The notes under the pieces: model-generated
Seen by the model: the letters and a program-made list of their open reading frames with translations, nothing else
Told to the model about the DNA's origin: nothing
Database searches by the model: none
Program-made: the position numbers and the translations under genes
Part shown: positions 33,232-44,367 of the stretch, one piece after another
Layout of the letters: each line of letters opens with the position of its first letter
How positions within the stretch are numbered: the stretch's first letter is position 1
Assembly: GCA_963565915.1 (NCBI GenBank)
Contig: OY751494.1
Coordinates: 2,542,001 to 2,606,000 of the forward strand
Source of the DNA: Entoloma clypeatum
Taxonomy: Eukaryota; Basidiomycota; Agaricomycetes; Agaricales; Entolomataceae
Reading direction: 5' to 3'
Length of the DNA: 64,000 nt

Positions 33232-34134
33232 TTATTGAAAACCCTGTTTCTCCATTTCGGAGATCAAGGCGTCTTGTTCCTCATTTGGTAAGTCCTTGAA
33301 AATGCCTCGGATATGGGCATATGCGTTGGATGCTTTTTTGAACGTATTGTTCGCAACCAGGGTTTTTCCTCCTTTGTGTGCATCAGCACGATGTTCTGCC
33401 TGGTGGCAGACGAAGCATAACCCTTTCTTGAAGTGGTCGTTTCTCTCTTCGGCAGTCAGCCGGTCAATGTCCATGGCATTAGGGTCTGGGGCGAAATGCG
33501 CGTTTCGGGGTGCGGGGTTATAGTTCACTTTGAACTTCTTTTTTCCCCCATCGGGTCTGAGTCTTTGAGCCACTGCCTTGGCCCTTCTCCACTGGTTGTC
33601 CAGTCTGGACGCCGTGGTGTACCATTCTTCCATTGTTCCTGGGACCTTATCAAGGCCCAATATCTTGTCTCGGAGCGCGTGTGGCAACGCCTCCATGAAG
33701 TAGTCTCTGAGAGATCGATCGTCTTTGATCAGACTCTCTGCAGCCCATAACTTGAAATTTTCAACATATTCGTCGGCAGTCATGCCTTCCATTCTTTGTG
33801 TTTTCATCATGGTTAATGCGTCTCCTTCTTTGTCGGCTGGGGAAAACGACTTCCTCAGTTTCTCGATGAACTCCACGTATTTCGGGTACACAGATACTCC
33901 GGTGGTGCTGATATCTCTGTGCCAGGACTCCTTCCAGGGTCCGGCAGTTCCTCCTTTCATGTATGAGACAGTGAACAGGATTTTCTTCTTGTCGGAGTTG
34001 TAAATGTCATCGTTCATCTCCAGGTACAGGTTCGCGTTGAACAAAAATTCAGATAGTTTCCTTCTATCTCCATTGAAGATCGCCGGCGGGCTGATCTTGA
34101 TTTCTTTTTCTGGGGTCCTTACTTGAGAAGTCAT
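33232..34134 (-). CDS. Gypsy A gag
   Basis: Gag-type ORF of 300 aa. The capsid part has FNGDRRKLSEFLFNANLYLE and FIEKLRKSFSPADKEGDAL, with RMEGMTADEYVENFKLWAAE. The nucleocapsid region reads CFVCHQAEHRADAH, a zinc knuckle in which the last Cys of CCHC is His. The open frame extends upstream to about 34420 without an ATG, with a Pro-rich leader, so the true start was probably lost or frameshifted. Confidence 0.8.
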   Translation of the reverse strand: MTSQVRTPEKEIKISPPAIFNGDRRKLSEFLFNANLYLEMNDDIYNSDKKKILFTVSYMKGGTAGPWKESWHRDISTTGVSVYPKYVEFIEKLRKSFSPADKEGDALTMMKTQRMEGMTADEYVENFKLWAAESLIKDDRSLRDYFMEALPHALRDKILGLDKVPGTMEEWYTTASRLDNQWRRAKAVAQRLRPDGGKKKFKVNYNPAPRNAHFAPDPNAMDIDRLTAEERNDHFKKGLCFVCHQAEHRADAHKGGKTLVANNTFKKASNAYAHIRGIFKDLPNEEQDALISEMEKQGFQ

Positions 34135-34493
34135 TTCTACAAGTGGAGTCTTTGGGGTGTCTGGGGTCGGTCTGGGTGCAGCAACAGCAGCAGCTGGCGG
34201 CGGTGGGTTTCGTCTCGGAGAAAGGTAAGAGGGTGATGTGGGGTTGACTGGTACGAAAGAGGAGGTTACTCTTCTGTACGGTGTCGGCGGTGGTCGTGGT
34301 GTGACAGGTGCGTCAACGAACTCCTGTTCATCTTCTGAGTCGGACGGGACTCCAAAGGTGGATCGTCGGGGAAGAATCTTTGCGTCTAAAACCGCGGTGG
34401 GTTGACGACATTGATCAGCTTGACCTTTTGTTACGGCGATAGCCTACAACAACAAGTTCAACAGATTGGATCACGTGGGTTTGAACTGGTTCC

Positions 34494-34894
34494 TGTTACG
34501 GACTCTACGGTATGAGGACCACGTCATATCTTTTACTTATCGGCCCGACTCGGCGCCCTCTTACGAACTCACTATGTCTAATATCTACTTTCGCAACCTT
34601 CGATTCCCAGTCTGACTCATTACATTACTTCATCATCCCCTTTAGTATACTTCGCTCCCGCGCTGACTTGCTTTCCGCAGTCAGCTTACTCACTGTACAT
34701 AGCCTTCCGCAGTCGCCTTACTCATGCGCACTGCCTTCCGCAGTACTGACTCATCCGCTACCGCCTATAGTCAGTACCTATATAAACCTCTTGTACTATA
34801 GTAGATTCCTTAGATTTAGCAATCACTTTGCTCTTTGCCTTTCCACTTCCTGCATACTCTGCCCGAACCTTGGAACAGTTTGTTAAGCATAACA
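34494..34894 (+). repeat. 5' LTR of gypsy B
   Basis: 401 bp, TG...CA ends. It contains repeated CTTTCCGCAGTCAGC/CCTTCCGCAGT words and a TATATAAA box near 34789, a likely promoter. Compared with the 3' LTR it has a 10-bp insertion and a few substitutions. Confidence 0.95.
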
Positions 34895-34996
34895 AGTTGC
34901 TAAATCTTGTTAGGTTCACCCAGAGCGAAGAGAGCAACTACCAGACGAGTCAAGACGTCGCGCTTCTTTGAAGACTTCACCAGTAACCCATTCAGC

Positions 34997-36552
34997 ATGC
35001 CAGAAGCCCGACAGGAGGAGCTAAGTCCTCGAGACAGTATCGATTTTACACTCATCCAGCAGTACATCGAATCGGAGATCCGTCACATCCTACAGCAGGT
35101 GCTTGACAAAGAACTAGACAACGACGAGCATCGCCCCCACGGCGAGATAGCAGAGAGCATCCATCTTGCTCGGCAACACCAGATCGCGTGTTACAACGCC
35201 CGACAGAACGAACTCGAAAGCTTTCGCGTTCAAGAAGGACCTCAGACAGGTCGGATCACAGAGATCAGAGAGTTTATCGGTGTCCAGATAACCGTTATCA
35301 GAAGATTGATTAGGACGCTCACATCGAGACGTCCCAGAGCCACATCATCACGTCTTACTCGAAGCAGCAGATCTACGCCCACTTCACCACCGAAGAACAA
35401 CAGACCGAGTACAACCGCTGGGCACGAAACGAGAGAATTGATCCCTTCTCGAGACCAACAGACGCGCAGGAACAGAGATTCCTTAGAGATTTACAGAGGA
35501 AATACTCTGAACGTTTTGCCACTGATTCCGCCGACGAGTCCCCTGACGAATTTACTTTTGACTCCGCGCAGTCAGATATCGAACAGACGCCTAGAACAGG
35601 GACTCATTTTCAATCCTTACCTGTATCCCAAACCCCATCTTCATCCCAACAACCCGACTCCTCTTCTCCTCCGCAGACTCTAAACATGGCAGAAGCTCCG
35701 GCTGTACAAACAATGGATACATCCAAGATCATCAAGGATCCTGGGATGTTCAAGGACAGATACACCTTTGACGAGTGGTGGAAAGCCACCAAACTATACA
35801 TCAGGTTCCAAAAGAGCCTCACAGACGATCAGAAGATTCTTGCGGTACTATCCCGCATGATGGAAGGGTCCGGCAGGCACTGGGCCAGTAACAAGTTAGA
35901 CGCTCTTGCCGTTGACAACGAGAACATCACCTGGCTAGGTTTTTCCAATGATATTGCCACACGATTCTCCATCGCCAACAAGTCGGTCGCTGCCAAAGCG
36001 AGACTCGAAGTCCTGAAACAAGAGAAACGCACTGTTGATGAATTCTTAGATGAATTTGAAGAACTCTTGAAACTGTCAAACCTTGGCGAAGAAACTGGGA
36101 AATACATCCTAGAGAAGAACGTCAACCGCAGAATCTCTGAACAAGTGGCCAGCGATGGCAAGACGTACACCGATTACGCAAAGGAGATCCGAAACAAGGG
36201 ACGACAGATGGAAGGACACGCACTGGTCATCCGAGGTGGCGGCGACATGCACACTGGATCGGGTACCACTTATGGTGGTCAGGGCAAGGCCATGGAGATC
36301 GACAAAGCAGGAGTAGCCCATTGCTACAACTGTCAACGCTTTGGTCATCTGGCTAAAGACTGTAGCGCTCCAAAGAAGAAAGATGGTCGCAAGTGTTTCA
36401 ACTGTGACCAAGAAGGCCATATCGCGCGCAACTGCCGCAAGCCGAAGAAGAACTCCGGAAGGGTTAGGAAGGTGTCTGAGGAAGATGCCGAGAATGATGA
36501 AACCACAATCTTAGAAGCCAACGAGAAGGATTTTCCCGAAGGGTCCGATTAA
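34997..36552 (+). pseudogene. Gypsy B gag, one frameshift
   Basis: The ATG at 34997 opens an N-terminal gag region (MPEARQEELSPRDSIDFTLI). Near 35315 the readable frame shifts by one base; after that FTTEEQQTEYNRWARNERID leads without a stop into the main gag frame (ATG 35686). Capsid segments are WKATKLYIRFQKSLTDDQK and KARLEVLKQEKRTVDEFLDE. Two intact CCHC zinc knuckles follow, CYNCQRFGHLAKDC and CFNCDQEGHIARNC. The frame ends with a stop at 36550-36552, before pol. Confidence 0.85.
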
Positions 36553-36554
36553 AC

Positions 36555-39500
36555 GACGCTAAGTCGCGACCCTTATCTATTAAACGGACTTGCTTGCCTT
36601 GTATGACTGCAGACAATAGAACCTATGTCATCCCTGCCAAGCGAGCCGCTGCGTTGACTAAGATTGTGAAGGGAGATAACCCGCCGAAAAGACGAGAAAT
36701 CAGGCTGTTAGCTCAGCTCAAAACACGATGAGGACCAAAGGTTATCCGACCTGAGGTTGACAGCGGATGTGAACGCACATGCATCCATCCCAGAATAGTA
36801 CGTGAACAGAACCTCCCCACGCGAGGAATACCACCCATAGCAATTCTAAATGCGGATGGATCACCAAATCGACAACAGAAAGTGAGCCAACTTGCCGAAG
36901 TCAAACTGGATTTGGAAGCACATCAGGAAACCATGGAAGCAATGGTACTGGACATTGGGAGAACGGACATGCTCTTGGGACATGACTGGTTGGTGCACCA
37001 CAACCCCACAATCAATTGGACAACCGGCGCGGTAACATTTAACCGGTGCCCAACAACATGTCGAACCAAACACTCGGATTTCGGGATTAACCTTAATGGT
37101 CGCAAACACCGAGTTTGCATGGTTGAGGTGCGCGACAAAGATGCACCCAAAAAGTCGGATCAGAAATGGAAGCCTGGAGACCCTATCTTGGAAGCTGTCA
37201 CTCCCACACCACCTCCCACAACCAAACGACCCTCATATGTTGAACGATTTGCTCATCTTTTCGAGAAAGAAAACTTCGATAAGATCCCAAAGGAGAGGGA
37301 ATGGGACCATGGTATTGAACTTACACCGGACACACCAAAGGAACTAGGGGGAAATACATATCCTATGACGCAAAAGGAACAAGAAGAATTGGACGCATTC
37401 ATTGACGAGGGTCTAGCAACAGGAAAGATCTGTCCGTCCAAATCCCCTTATGCCTCCCCTTGCTTCTTCATCAACAAGAAGGATGGCTCCAAACGATTGG
37501 TACAAGATTACTGCATGGTCAATAAATTCACGGTCAAAGACAAGTTCCCACTCCCACGAATATCCGATCTCTTGGACGTACTGAAAGATGCGGTCTACTT
37601 CAATAAAATGGACATCATGTGGGGTTATAACAATGTCCGGATTAAGGAGGGCGATGAATGGAAAGCTGCCTTCCTCACCAGTCGAGGATTGTTCGAACCA
37701 TTGGTCATGTTTTTTGGTCTTTGCAACTCCCCGGGAACGTTCTCTCGAATGATGGCTAGTCTATTCCGGGACCAGATCCGCCGACGTATCTGCGTGATCT
37801 ACATGGATGACATCGTGGTTATCGGTAAAACCAAGGAAGAACTCGCGCGAAACACTGAAGAAATCCTACAGATCCTATCGGACAATGATTTGTTCCTAAA
37901 GGAGAAAAAGTGTTTATGGGAAGTAACGAAATGTCCTATATTGGGATATGTGGTTGGTGAGGGACGTGTTGAGATGGAAACTGAGAAGGTGGATACAATT
38001 CGAAACTGGCGAGCACCCACATCAAAAAAGGAAGTTCAGAAGTTCCTTGGATTTGCTAACTTCTATCGACGATTTATTGAAGGGTACTCAAACATCGCGA
38101 AACCTCTCACCGCGCTCACAGGCGGTACAGCATTTACTTGGGGACCAACGGAGCAGCAAGCTTTTGAAGGTCTCATACGGGCAATTACATCAGCACCAGT
38201 CTTGGCATTACCAAAACCAGAGGGACAGTTCAGGGTTGAAACCGATGCATCGGGCTATGCAATTGGAGCAGTACTCTCTCAGAAGCAAAACGACAAATGG
38301 CACCCCATTGCGTTCTTGTCGCGGACCATGTCTGCGGCCGAACAAAATTACGAGATATACGACAAGGAACTCCTGGCGGTCGTGGAAGCATTGAAAGATT
38401 GGAGACACTATCTGCTTGAAGCCAGGGAACGTTTCGAGATCTTGACCGATCACAAGAATCTGGAATATTTCCGTCGTCCTCAGGACCTAAATCAACGACA
38501 GCGACGCTGGAAAATGAAGTTACAAGACTATGACTTCGAATTACGGCATGTGCCCGGCAAGACCAATGCAAAAGCGGACATCCTGTCACGCTTACCCTGG
38601 TATGAAGCGGAACTCGAACCACAGGATAGTGACCAAATGCTCAAGGAGAGACTATTCTTGAAACGGTTGGAATCAGAAGATGTGGTACAAATGGAGATGT
38701 TTACGGAGGAACAATTCTTTGAAGGAGGTGAAACATCTGATTCCATCAAAATTGGAAACATCACAACCATCGAAAATCCGTGGATCGCACGCATCAAGGG
38801 TTCAAACCGCATGGAGACAGAAGTAGCCCAGGGTCTAAAAAAGAATCCTCATTGGTATCAGCAGGAGAATGGGATCACCTATGCAGGAGAACGAGTCTAT
38901 GTCCCGCCAGACCCACAATTATGACAAGAATTGATGTTCGAATCACACGATGCACCAGTGGCCGGACATCCAGGACAGTACCGGACACATGAACTCCTCA
39001 CTCGCACCTACTGGTGGCCTACCATACTGCATGATGTGAAGAAGTACATGAAGGGTTGCGACACTTGTCAATGCAACAAGATTAACCAACAAAAGCGACA
39101 TGCTCCGCTACATCCCCATGCAGCACCAAGTCACCCATGGGAAGACATAGGAATCGACGTCGTGGGACCGATACCAGAATCTGATGGAAAAAACGCAATT
39201 CTGGTCATCACAGATAGACATTCGAAGATGCTTCACCTTATTCCGACAACCGTGGAACTATCAGCTGAAGGATTAGCCAAGATCTATCGGGATCAGATAT
39301 GGAAGCTTCATGGGATCCCCAAGAAGATCATCAGCGATAGGGGACCACAGTTTGCCGCGAAGTTCATGGAGATACTCTGCCGCATGCTAGGGATCAAAAG
39401 GAACCTGTCCACCGCATACCACCCACAGACTGACGGACAGGCCGAGTGATCGCATCAGGAGACGGAAGCGTTCTTACGAAACTTTGTCAACCATCTACAG

Positions 39501-40202
39501 GATGATTGGGCTGAATGGATCGCAATCACAGAGTTCCAGTAGAATGACAAAGAACATCAGGCAACGAAGCACACCCCATTCTACCTCAACTATGGTTTAC
39601 ATCCATGGAAGGGAGAGCTCATGTTAGAAGATACCAATCCGGCTGCCAACGACTTCTTGAAAAAACTCAAACAGGCACGAGAAGAAGCCAATGCTGCGCT
39701 GAAACAAGCACAGGATCAGATGAAGAAGACAGTTGACACACGGCGAAGTCCGTCTCGGGACTACCGCATCGGAGACAAGGTGTGGCTGGAAGGGACTAAC
39801 ATCAGGACCGATCGACCCTCAAAGAAACTTGATGCACTCCGACATGGACCATTCAAAGTCCTAGAGAAGAAAGGAGCTAGCGCGTACCTTCTTGATCTTC
39901 CGAAGACTTGGAAGATGATTCACCCTGTGTTCAACGAGACCCTGTTGTCACCATATGAAACTCCGAAGTACGCCATCCAGAAAAAGAAACCAGCCCCTGA
40001 TCCGATCATTGTCGAAGGACAAGAAGAGTACCATGTGTCTACGATCCTAGACTCTCGAAAATTCCGCGGAAAGATCCAGTACCTTGTCCAGTGGGAAGGA
40101 TATGGCCCAGAAGAGAACACATGGGAACCTCGAGCTAATGTTCAGAACGCTCAAGATTTGATCCGTGATTTCCATCCGCAGAACCCATCTCGACCACAAT
40201 AA
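36555..40202 (+). pseudogene. Gypsy B pol with chromodomain, four in-frame nonsense codons
   Basis: One continuous frame without frameshift, broken only by TGA 36729, TGA 38922, TGA 39447 and TAG 39540. Domains in order: protease (PEVDSGCERTCI), RT (KMDIMWGYNNVRI and VIYMDDIVVIG), RNase H (FRVETDASGYAIGAVLSQ), the integrase zinc region (HPGQYRTHELLTRTYWWPTI), the integrase core ([42 protein letters not shown]), and a C-terminal chromodomain (YLVQWEGYGPEENTWEPRAN). At least three stops look like C-to-T changes of CGA or CAG. Confidence 0.92.
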
Positions 40203-40335
40203 AAGACGAGTTCTCAAAACCCATGGCAGTATCGACCTCATCAGTCAACCACACACCGAGTTCCCCACTCTAGTCTTCTCCCTGCCCAATATAGCCACCC
40301 CATTCTTCTTCTATCTCTCAACCATCCTCGCCGCC

Positions 40336-40707
40336 ATGTCCAACACCACCGTTACCTCCACCTCCACCACCGACATCAACCCCGCCATCGCCGCCCTTAT
40401 GAACGAAGCACTCTCCATGAGAGACCAAATCCATGCTCTCGAAACTTCCCTCGCCGACCTCCTCCATCGCCAGATGCATATCTGGCTTCACTCGCTGTCC
40501 AACCTACCCGTCGCCCCGAGTCCTGAGGAAAAACAGATCCTCGGAAATTACACCAGCACCCTCGTGATCGAGAATCAACGTATTTGGCTGGCTATCAAAG
40601 GCCTCGAACTCGCCGTGGCCATCAACGAGGAGTTGATATATGATTGGAGCCTCAAGGAAAGCCCGAACTGGTCTGATCCCGGCAACAATGAGGGATGGGG
40701 ACAGTGA
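40336..40707 (+). CDS. Extra 3' ORF of gypsy B, 123 aa
   Basis: Small ORF between pol and the polypurine tract. Start ATG 40336 is chosen because the upstream open frame overlaps pol's end and looks non-coding. The protein is mostly helical: IAALMNEALSMRDQIHALET, LADLLHRQMHIWLHSLSNL and IWLAIKGLELAVAINEELI, with an acidic Trp-containing tail. No known domain is seen. It differs from the cysteine-rich extra ORF of gypsy A. Confidence 0.5.
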   Translation: MSNTTVTSTSTTDINPAIAALMNEALSMRDQIHALETSLADLLHRQMHIWLHSLSNLPVAPSPEEKQILGNYTSTLVIENQRIWLAIKGLELAVAINEELIYDWSLKESPNWSDPGNNEGWGQ

Positions 40708-40728
40708 CTCTGTGAGGACACAGAGCTT

Positions 40729-40741
40729 GGAGAGGGGAACA
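40729..40741 (+). other. Polypurine tract of gypsy B
   Basis: GGAGAGGGGAACA lies immediately upstream of the 3' LTR start TGTTACGG. Confidence 0.75.
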
Positions 40742-41132
40742 TGTTACGGACTCTACGGTATGAGGACCTTTTACTTATCGGCCCGACTCGGCGCCCTCTT
40801 ACGAACTCACTATGTCTAATATCTACTTTCGCAACCTTCGATTCCCAGTCTGACTCATTACATTACTTCGTCATCCCCTTTAGTATACTTCGCTCCCACG
40901 CTGACTTGCTTTCCGCAGTCAGCTTACTCACTGTACATAGCCTTCCGCAGTCGCCTTACTCATGCGCACTGCCTTCCGCAGTACTGACTCATCCGCTACC
41001 GCCTATAGTCAGTACCTATATAAACCTCTTGTACTATAGTAGATTCCTTAAATTTAGCAATCACTTTGCTCTTTGCCTTTCCACTTCCTGCATACTCTGC
41101 CCGAACCTTGGAACAGTTTGTTAAGCATAACA
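40742..41132 (+). repeat. 3' LTR of gypsy B
   Basis: 391 bp copy of 34494-34894, lacking a 10-bp ACGTCATATC insertion after GAGGACC and carrying a few substitutions. Confidence 0.95.
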
Positions 41133-42810
41133 GTTCCACAACAAGTCCCTCAATAGGTCGACTTGGTCAATCAGCGAGTTCCTCAGAAGGACGACTCGGT
41201 TCGGGTCAAGCAGAGCTAAGTCCTCGCAAGGCACTTAGTTAGAGAGCGTTCGAAGTAATAGACAAGTAAGCGTTGTTTGCCTAGGTCAAGCTGAGGACCT
41301 CTACTCTAAGGTTACAGGTCTTATATATGTTATCCTATAGCTATAAATAAGTAAGTGCTGCGCAGGAGCTAAATAAGCCATTGGTTAGATAGATGTTTCA
41401 AGGGGCTGTGGCATAAGAGTCAGAGATAAGGCCGCGAGGCCGTGAGTCATAGATAACAAGTGAAAATAGTATATATAGGGTACATACATTGCATGTATTC
41501 CCCAGATCTAGCAATCACCTTGGTATCCGCCTTTGCTACTTAAGCCTCTCTGCCTAAGCATCACATGGGTTTGTCAACCATAACAATGTCCCAGGGTCGT
41601 CGGAGTTAAGTGAAACGGGGTGTGATGGGGATCAAGGGTTGAAGGGTCGTGTGAAGATGCATAGGAAGAGGGTGAAAAAGTGTAACACACCTCCCACGCA
41701 CACTTCTTGTGTGCCTCCCGCTGTTCCTGTGTTCCCTCGGCCGTTCCTCGTGAGTGTCCCATGGTTCTCGTGTGTTCTGTATGTTCCCATCCTTCTCACA
41801 TGTTGTCCTCATGTACCCTGCATCGTTCCCCCGCCATCCTTGCATCTCATATGCAGTCATTCTCAGTTCCTGCATTCCCTCGGCCGTGCCTTGCATGTAT
41901 TCTGTATGTTCCCCGCCGTTCTCGCATGTTGTCCTTGGGTGCTCCCCCTTCCCCCTCCCCCCGTTCTCATGTGTCCCGTGCCGTTTCCCGCCATTCTCAC
42001 ATCTCGTATGTGGTACTTCATGCGTGTCCCGCCGTTCTCAGGTGTCTCGTCAGTGGCCCGATTCTGATGTGAAGGCATGGTGCTTACCTATATAGGGAAG
42101 TCCGTGGACCTCGTTTGAACGGAGGGAGTGGAGGAGGTGATGGGGGGAGGGAAGAATGTATTTGATGTGGACGTGGCAAGACTATTGAGAAATACTCGGC
42201 AAGTTCCAGGCCCAGGCACCCCGAAACTTGCCAACCCGGCAATGGCCAAAAGTCAAACAACAATGAACATTCAAAGTCCCATATCGTCTCCTTGCCCCCC
42301 CCCCCCCCCATCAACTCCCTCCACCTCCCTCCACTCCCTCCTCCTCAGTCGATGCCTCCTCCCTCCATTCAAATGAGGCCCACACCCTCCCCTATATAGG
42401 TAAGCCCTATGCCTTCACGTCAGAAACAGGCCACTGACAAGACACCTGAGAATGGTGGGACACGCACAAAGTACCACATATGAGATGTGAGGACGGCGGG
42501 GAACAGCACGGGACATGCGAGAATGGGGGGGGGCACTCGAAGACAACATGTGAGAATGGCGGGGAATGTACAGAATACGCGCAAGGCACGGCTGAGGGAA
42601 CACAGGAACTGAGAACGACTGCATACAAGATGCAAGGATGGCGGGGGAACAATGCAGGGCATGCGAGGATGACATGTGAGAACAAGGGAACATACAGAAC
42701 ACACAAGAATGGTGGGACACTCGCGAGGAATGGCTGAGGGAACACAGGAATGGCAGGAGGCATGCAAGAAGTGTGAGTGGGAGGCGAGCCAAGGTGGGAA
42801 CCCGCCGTTA

Positions 42811-43419
42811 GACACACATGGTGCGTACTTGCTGGGTAAGTACCCTGGCACATCACCTGCATGAGTCTGCTGATGCACCAAGTACAGGCCAGATCTGAGG
42901 GACATGTGCACAAATATGGGCAAGATGCACCAACCTCATGTACAAGGACTTGGGGGACACGAGAGCTGGATGATGAGAGGAACGCACACTCAGACGAGAG
43001 CTGAGAGACATGCTGGGGGGAGGGGAGGGGGTCACGTCAGGCTGGACACAAGGGGCAGGGGTGTTGCACAGGTGATGAGAGACATGCAGGGGCAAGGGAC
43101 GTGCAGGGGAACGACTCACAATATTTCATTTTTTGTAGTCAACAACATGTCTCAAATATTGTGCTACATATGATTATTTCTTGAATGAAAAAAAAACACC
43201 TCTTTCTATGTGGCATGTAAAGAGTGTCCGAAATCTATATATTGAGCACTACACAAGGCTATGAGACTACCATATTATGGTGCTACCAGGTTTCTGTACT
43301 ACAGTGTTATGGTACTATGATGTTACAATGCTATAGTGCTTTAGTGCTACATTGCTATGCCTGCTAGTGAGGTTACTACAGAGTGCTATGGCTGCTATGG
43401 ATGTGAGTGTGTTTGCTAT
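42811..43419. other. Low-complexity flank right of the nest
   Basis: G/A-rich sequence to about 43130, then AT-rich sequence and many GTGCTA/CTATGGTACTA words (43240-43400). These echo the TAGCAC words at 27650-27860. No gene is seen. Confidence 0.5.
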
Positions 43420-44367
43420 GATTTGCTACCAGCCACAGGACCACTTTGCTGATGATGAATCATGTATTGTCTCCCAGGGCCATGAATTCCCTGTAAGACT
43501 TGGAAGAGCTCCCAGCAAGCAGGGCAGCAGAGCTTTGAAACTGCGACTTCCTTTGAATTCGATTCCTGGAGGTATACGTGAATTGAGTCTTAACCCATGG
43601 AAGAAAATAAGGCCTACCTTCAGCACATCATTAATATCTGGACTGGTGTAAGCCGACGCTCCCTCGCTAGACTTGAATGCAGCTACGAGTCCTGCCAAGG
43701 CAGCTTCGCAATGTATATTGTAGTATTGAGACATCACCTTCCCATCTAGAATATTCTGCATCACCCAGAATATGTTATTTATGCCCAATGACGGGTCTTT
43801 GGCAGAATTTTCGGTCGAGGTCACGTTGGCTGGTTTGGTTGGCCAATGCAAAGTGAGACAGGAAGAGATCGATGATCTTATCAATCTCGTCTGACTTTAG
43901 ACTGTCTTCGGTTGTGAGAGAAGATTTTATGAGATTCTCAAGTACAGGCCAAGTGGGCAATGCGAGGGGTTCTTGGGCGGTGGGACACCATAGATCTTGA
44001 TATCGATTGGGACATGCTCTTGGGCCCCTGCCCTGGCAAACTTCTCCAGAACTTGCTTCACATGTAGGTGTTGGATGAAGAGCTTCATCCAGTCCAGGAT
44101 TGCCATGATGATCTCCTCATCACCCAAGAGCCTTAAAGGCTCTTGGTCTTGTTCAAGGTCATGAGTGTTCTTGTTCTTGTTATTTCCTTGAAGGTTGCCA
44201 CTCTTTGAGAATTGGATTTGCATTGCTATACTCTTGGCCCTCCGTCCTGTTTGTGGCCCGGGGTGCTGGGGTTTGGTTGCCACGAGTTTGCAGGAAGGGT
44301 ATGTCCCAACGATGCGTGAATTTGTAATAGTCATTCTGCCTCTGATCTGTGGGTATTCTGATGTGGA

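Larger units (their letters stand above)
34494..41132 (+). mobile_element. Gypsy B: Ty3/gypsy chromovirus inserted in gypsy A's 5' LTR
   Basis: Element of 6639 bp with LTRs 34494-34894 (401 bp) and 40742-41132 (391 bp). They are almost identical apart from a 10-bp insertion (ACGTCATATC) in the left copy. TSD is GTTCC (34489-34493 and 41133-41137). LTR ends are TGTTACGG and CATAACA. The polypurine tract is at 40729-40741. Internal order is gag, pol with chromodomain, then a small extra ORF. High LTR identity points to a recent insertion, yet pol has four nonsense codons. Confidence 0.95.
28026..41687 (-). mobile_element. Gypsy A: Ty3/gypsy chromovirus, minus strand, interrupted by gypsy B
   Basis: LTR retrotransposon of about 7.0 kb once gypsy B is removed. 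The 3' LTR is 28026-28581. The 5' LTR is 34429-34493 plus 41138-41687. LTRs begin TGTTACGGCG and end GTGTAACA. The 5-bp TSD is CACCT (28021-28025 and 41688-41692). A polypurine tract lies beside the 3' LTR (28584-28594 on the complement). Internal order on the minus strand is gag (34134-33232), pol (33217 to about 29570, with chromodomain), then an extra ORF (29522-28623). Pol carries frameshifts and one nonsense codon. Confidence 0.93.
34429..41687 (-). repeat. 5' LTR of gypsy A, split by gypsy B
   Basis: Parts 34429-34493 and 41138-41687 (615 bp in total). The join around GTTCC restores the sequence seen uninterrupted at 28026-28581. An internal stretch of about 120 bp (about 41468-41586) ends in CAACCATAACA and replaces about 65 bp of the other LTR. 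It resembles the terminal part of another gypsy LTR. Confidence 0.85.
27999..42808. mobile_element. Inverted-repeat (foldback) element split by gypsy A
   Basis: With gypsy A and one CACCT removed, the remaining 27999-28025 plus 41693-42808 form a palindrome-like element of about 1.1 kb. The outer TIR ACGGCGGGTTCCC is seen at 27999-28011 and reversed at 42796-42808. Both ends are flanked by TA, as in Tc1/mariner-type target duplications. The arms (41693 to about 42140 and about 42350 to 42808) are long, imperfect inverted copies. For example, CACATATGAGATGTGAGG on the right matches the reverse of the 41999-42016 region. The short loop is T/C- and G-rich. No transposase is present, so it is non-autonomous. 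Confidence 0.75.

Noticed and set aside
36109..36420. Minus-strand ORF over gypsy B gag
   Set aside because: Opposite the zinc-knuckle region of gag; no independent evidence.
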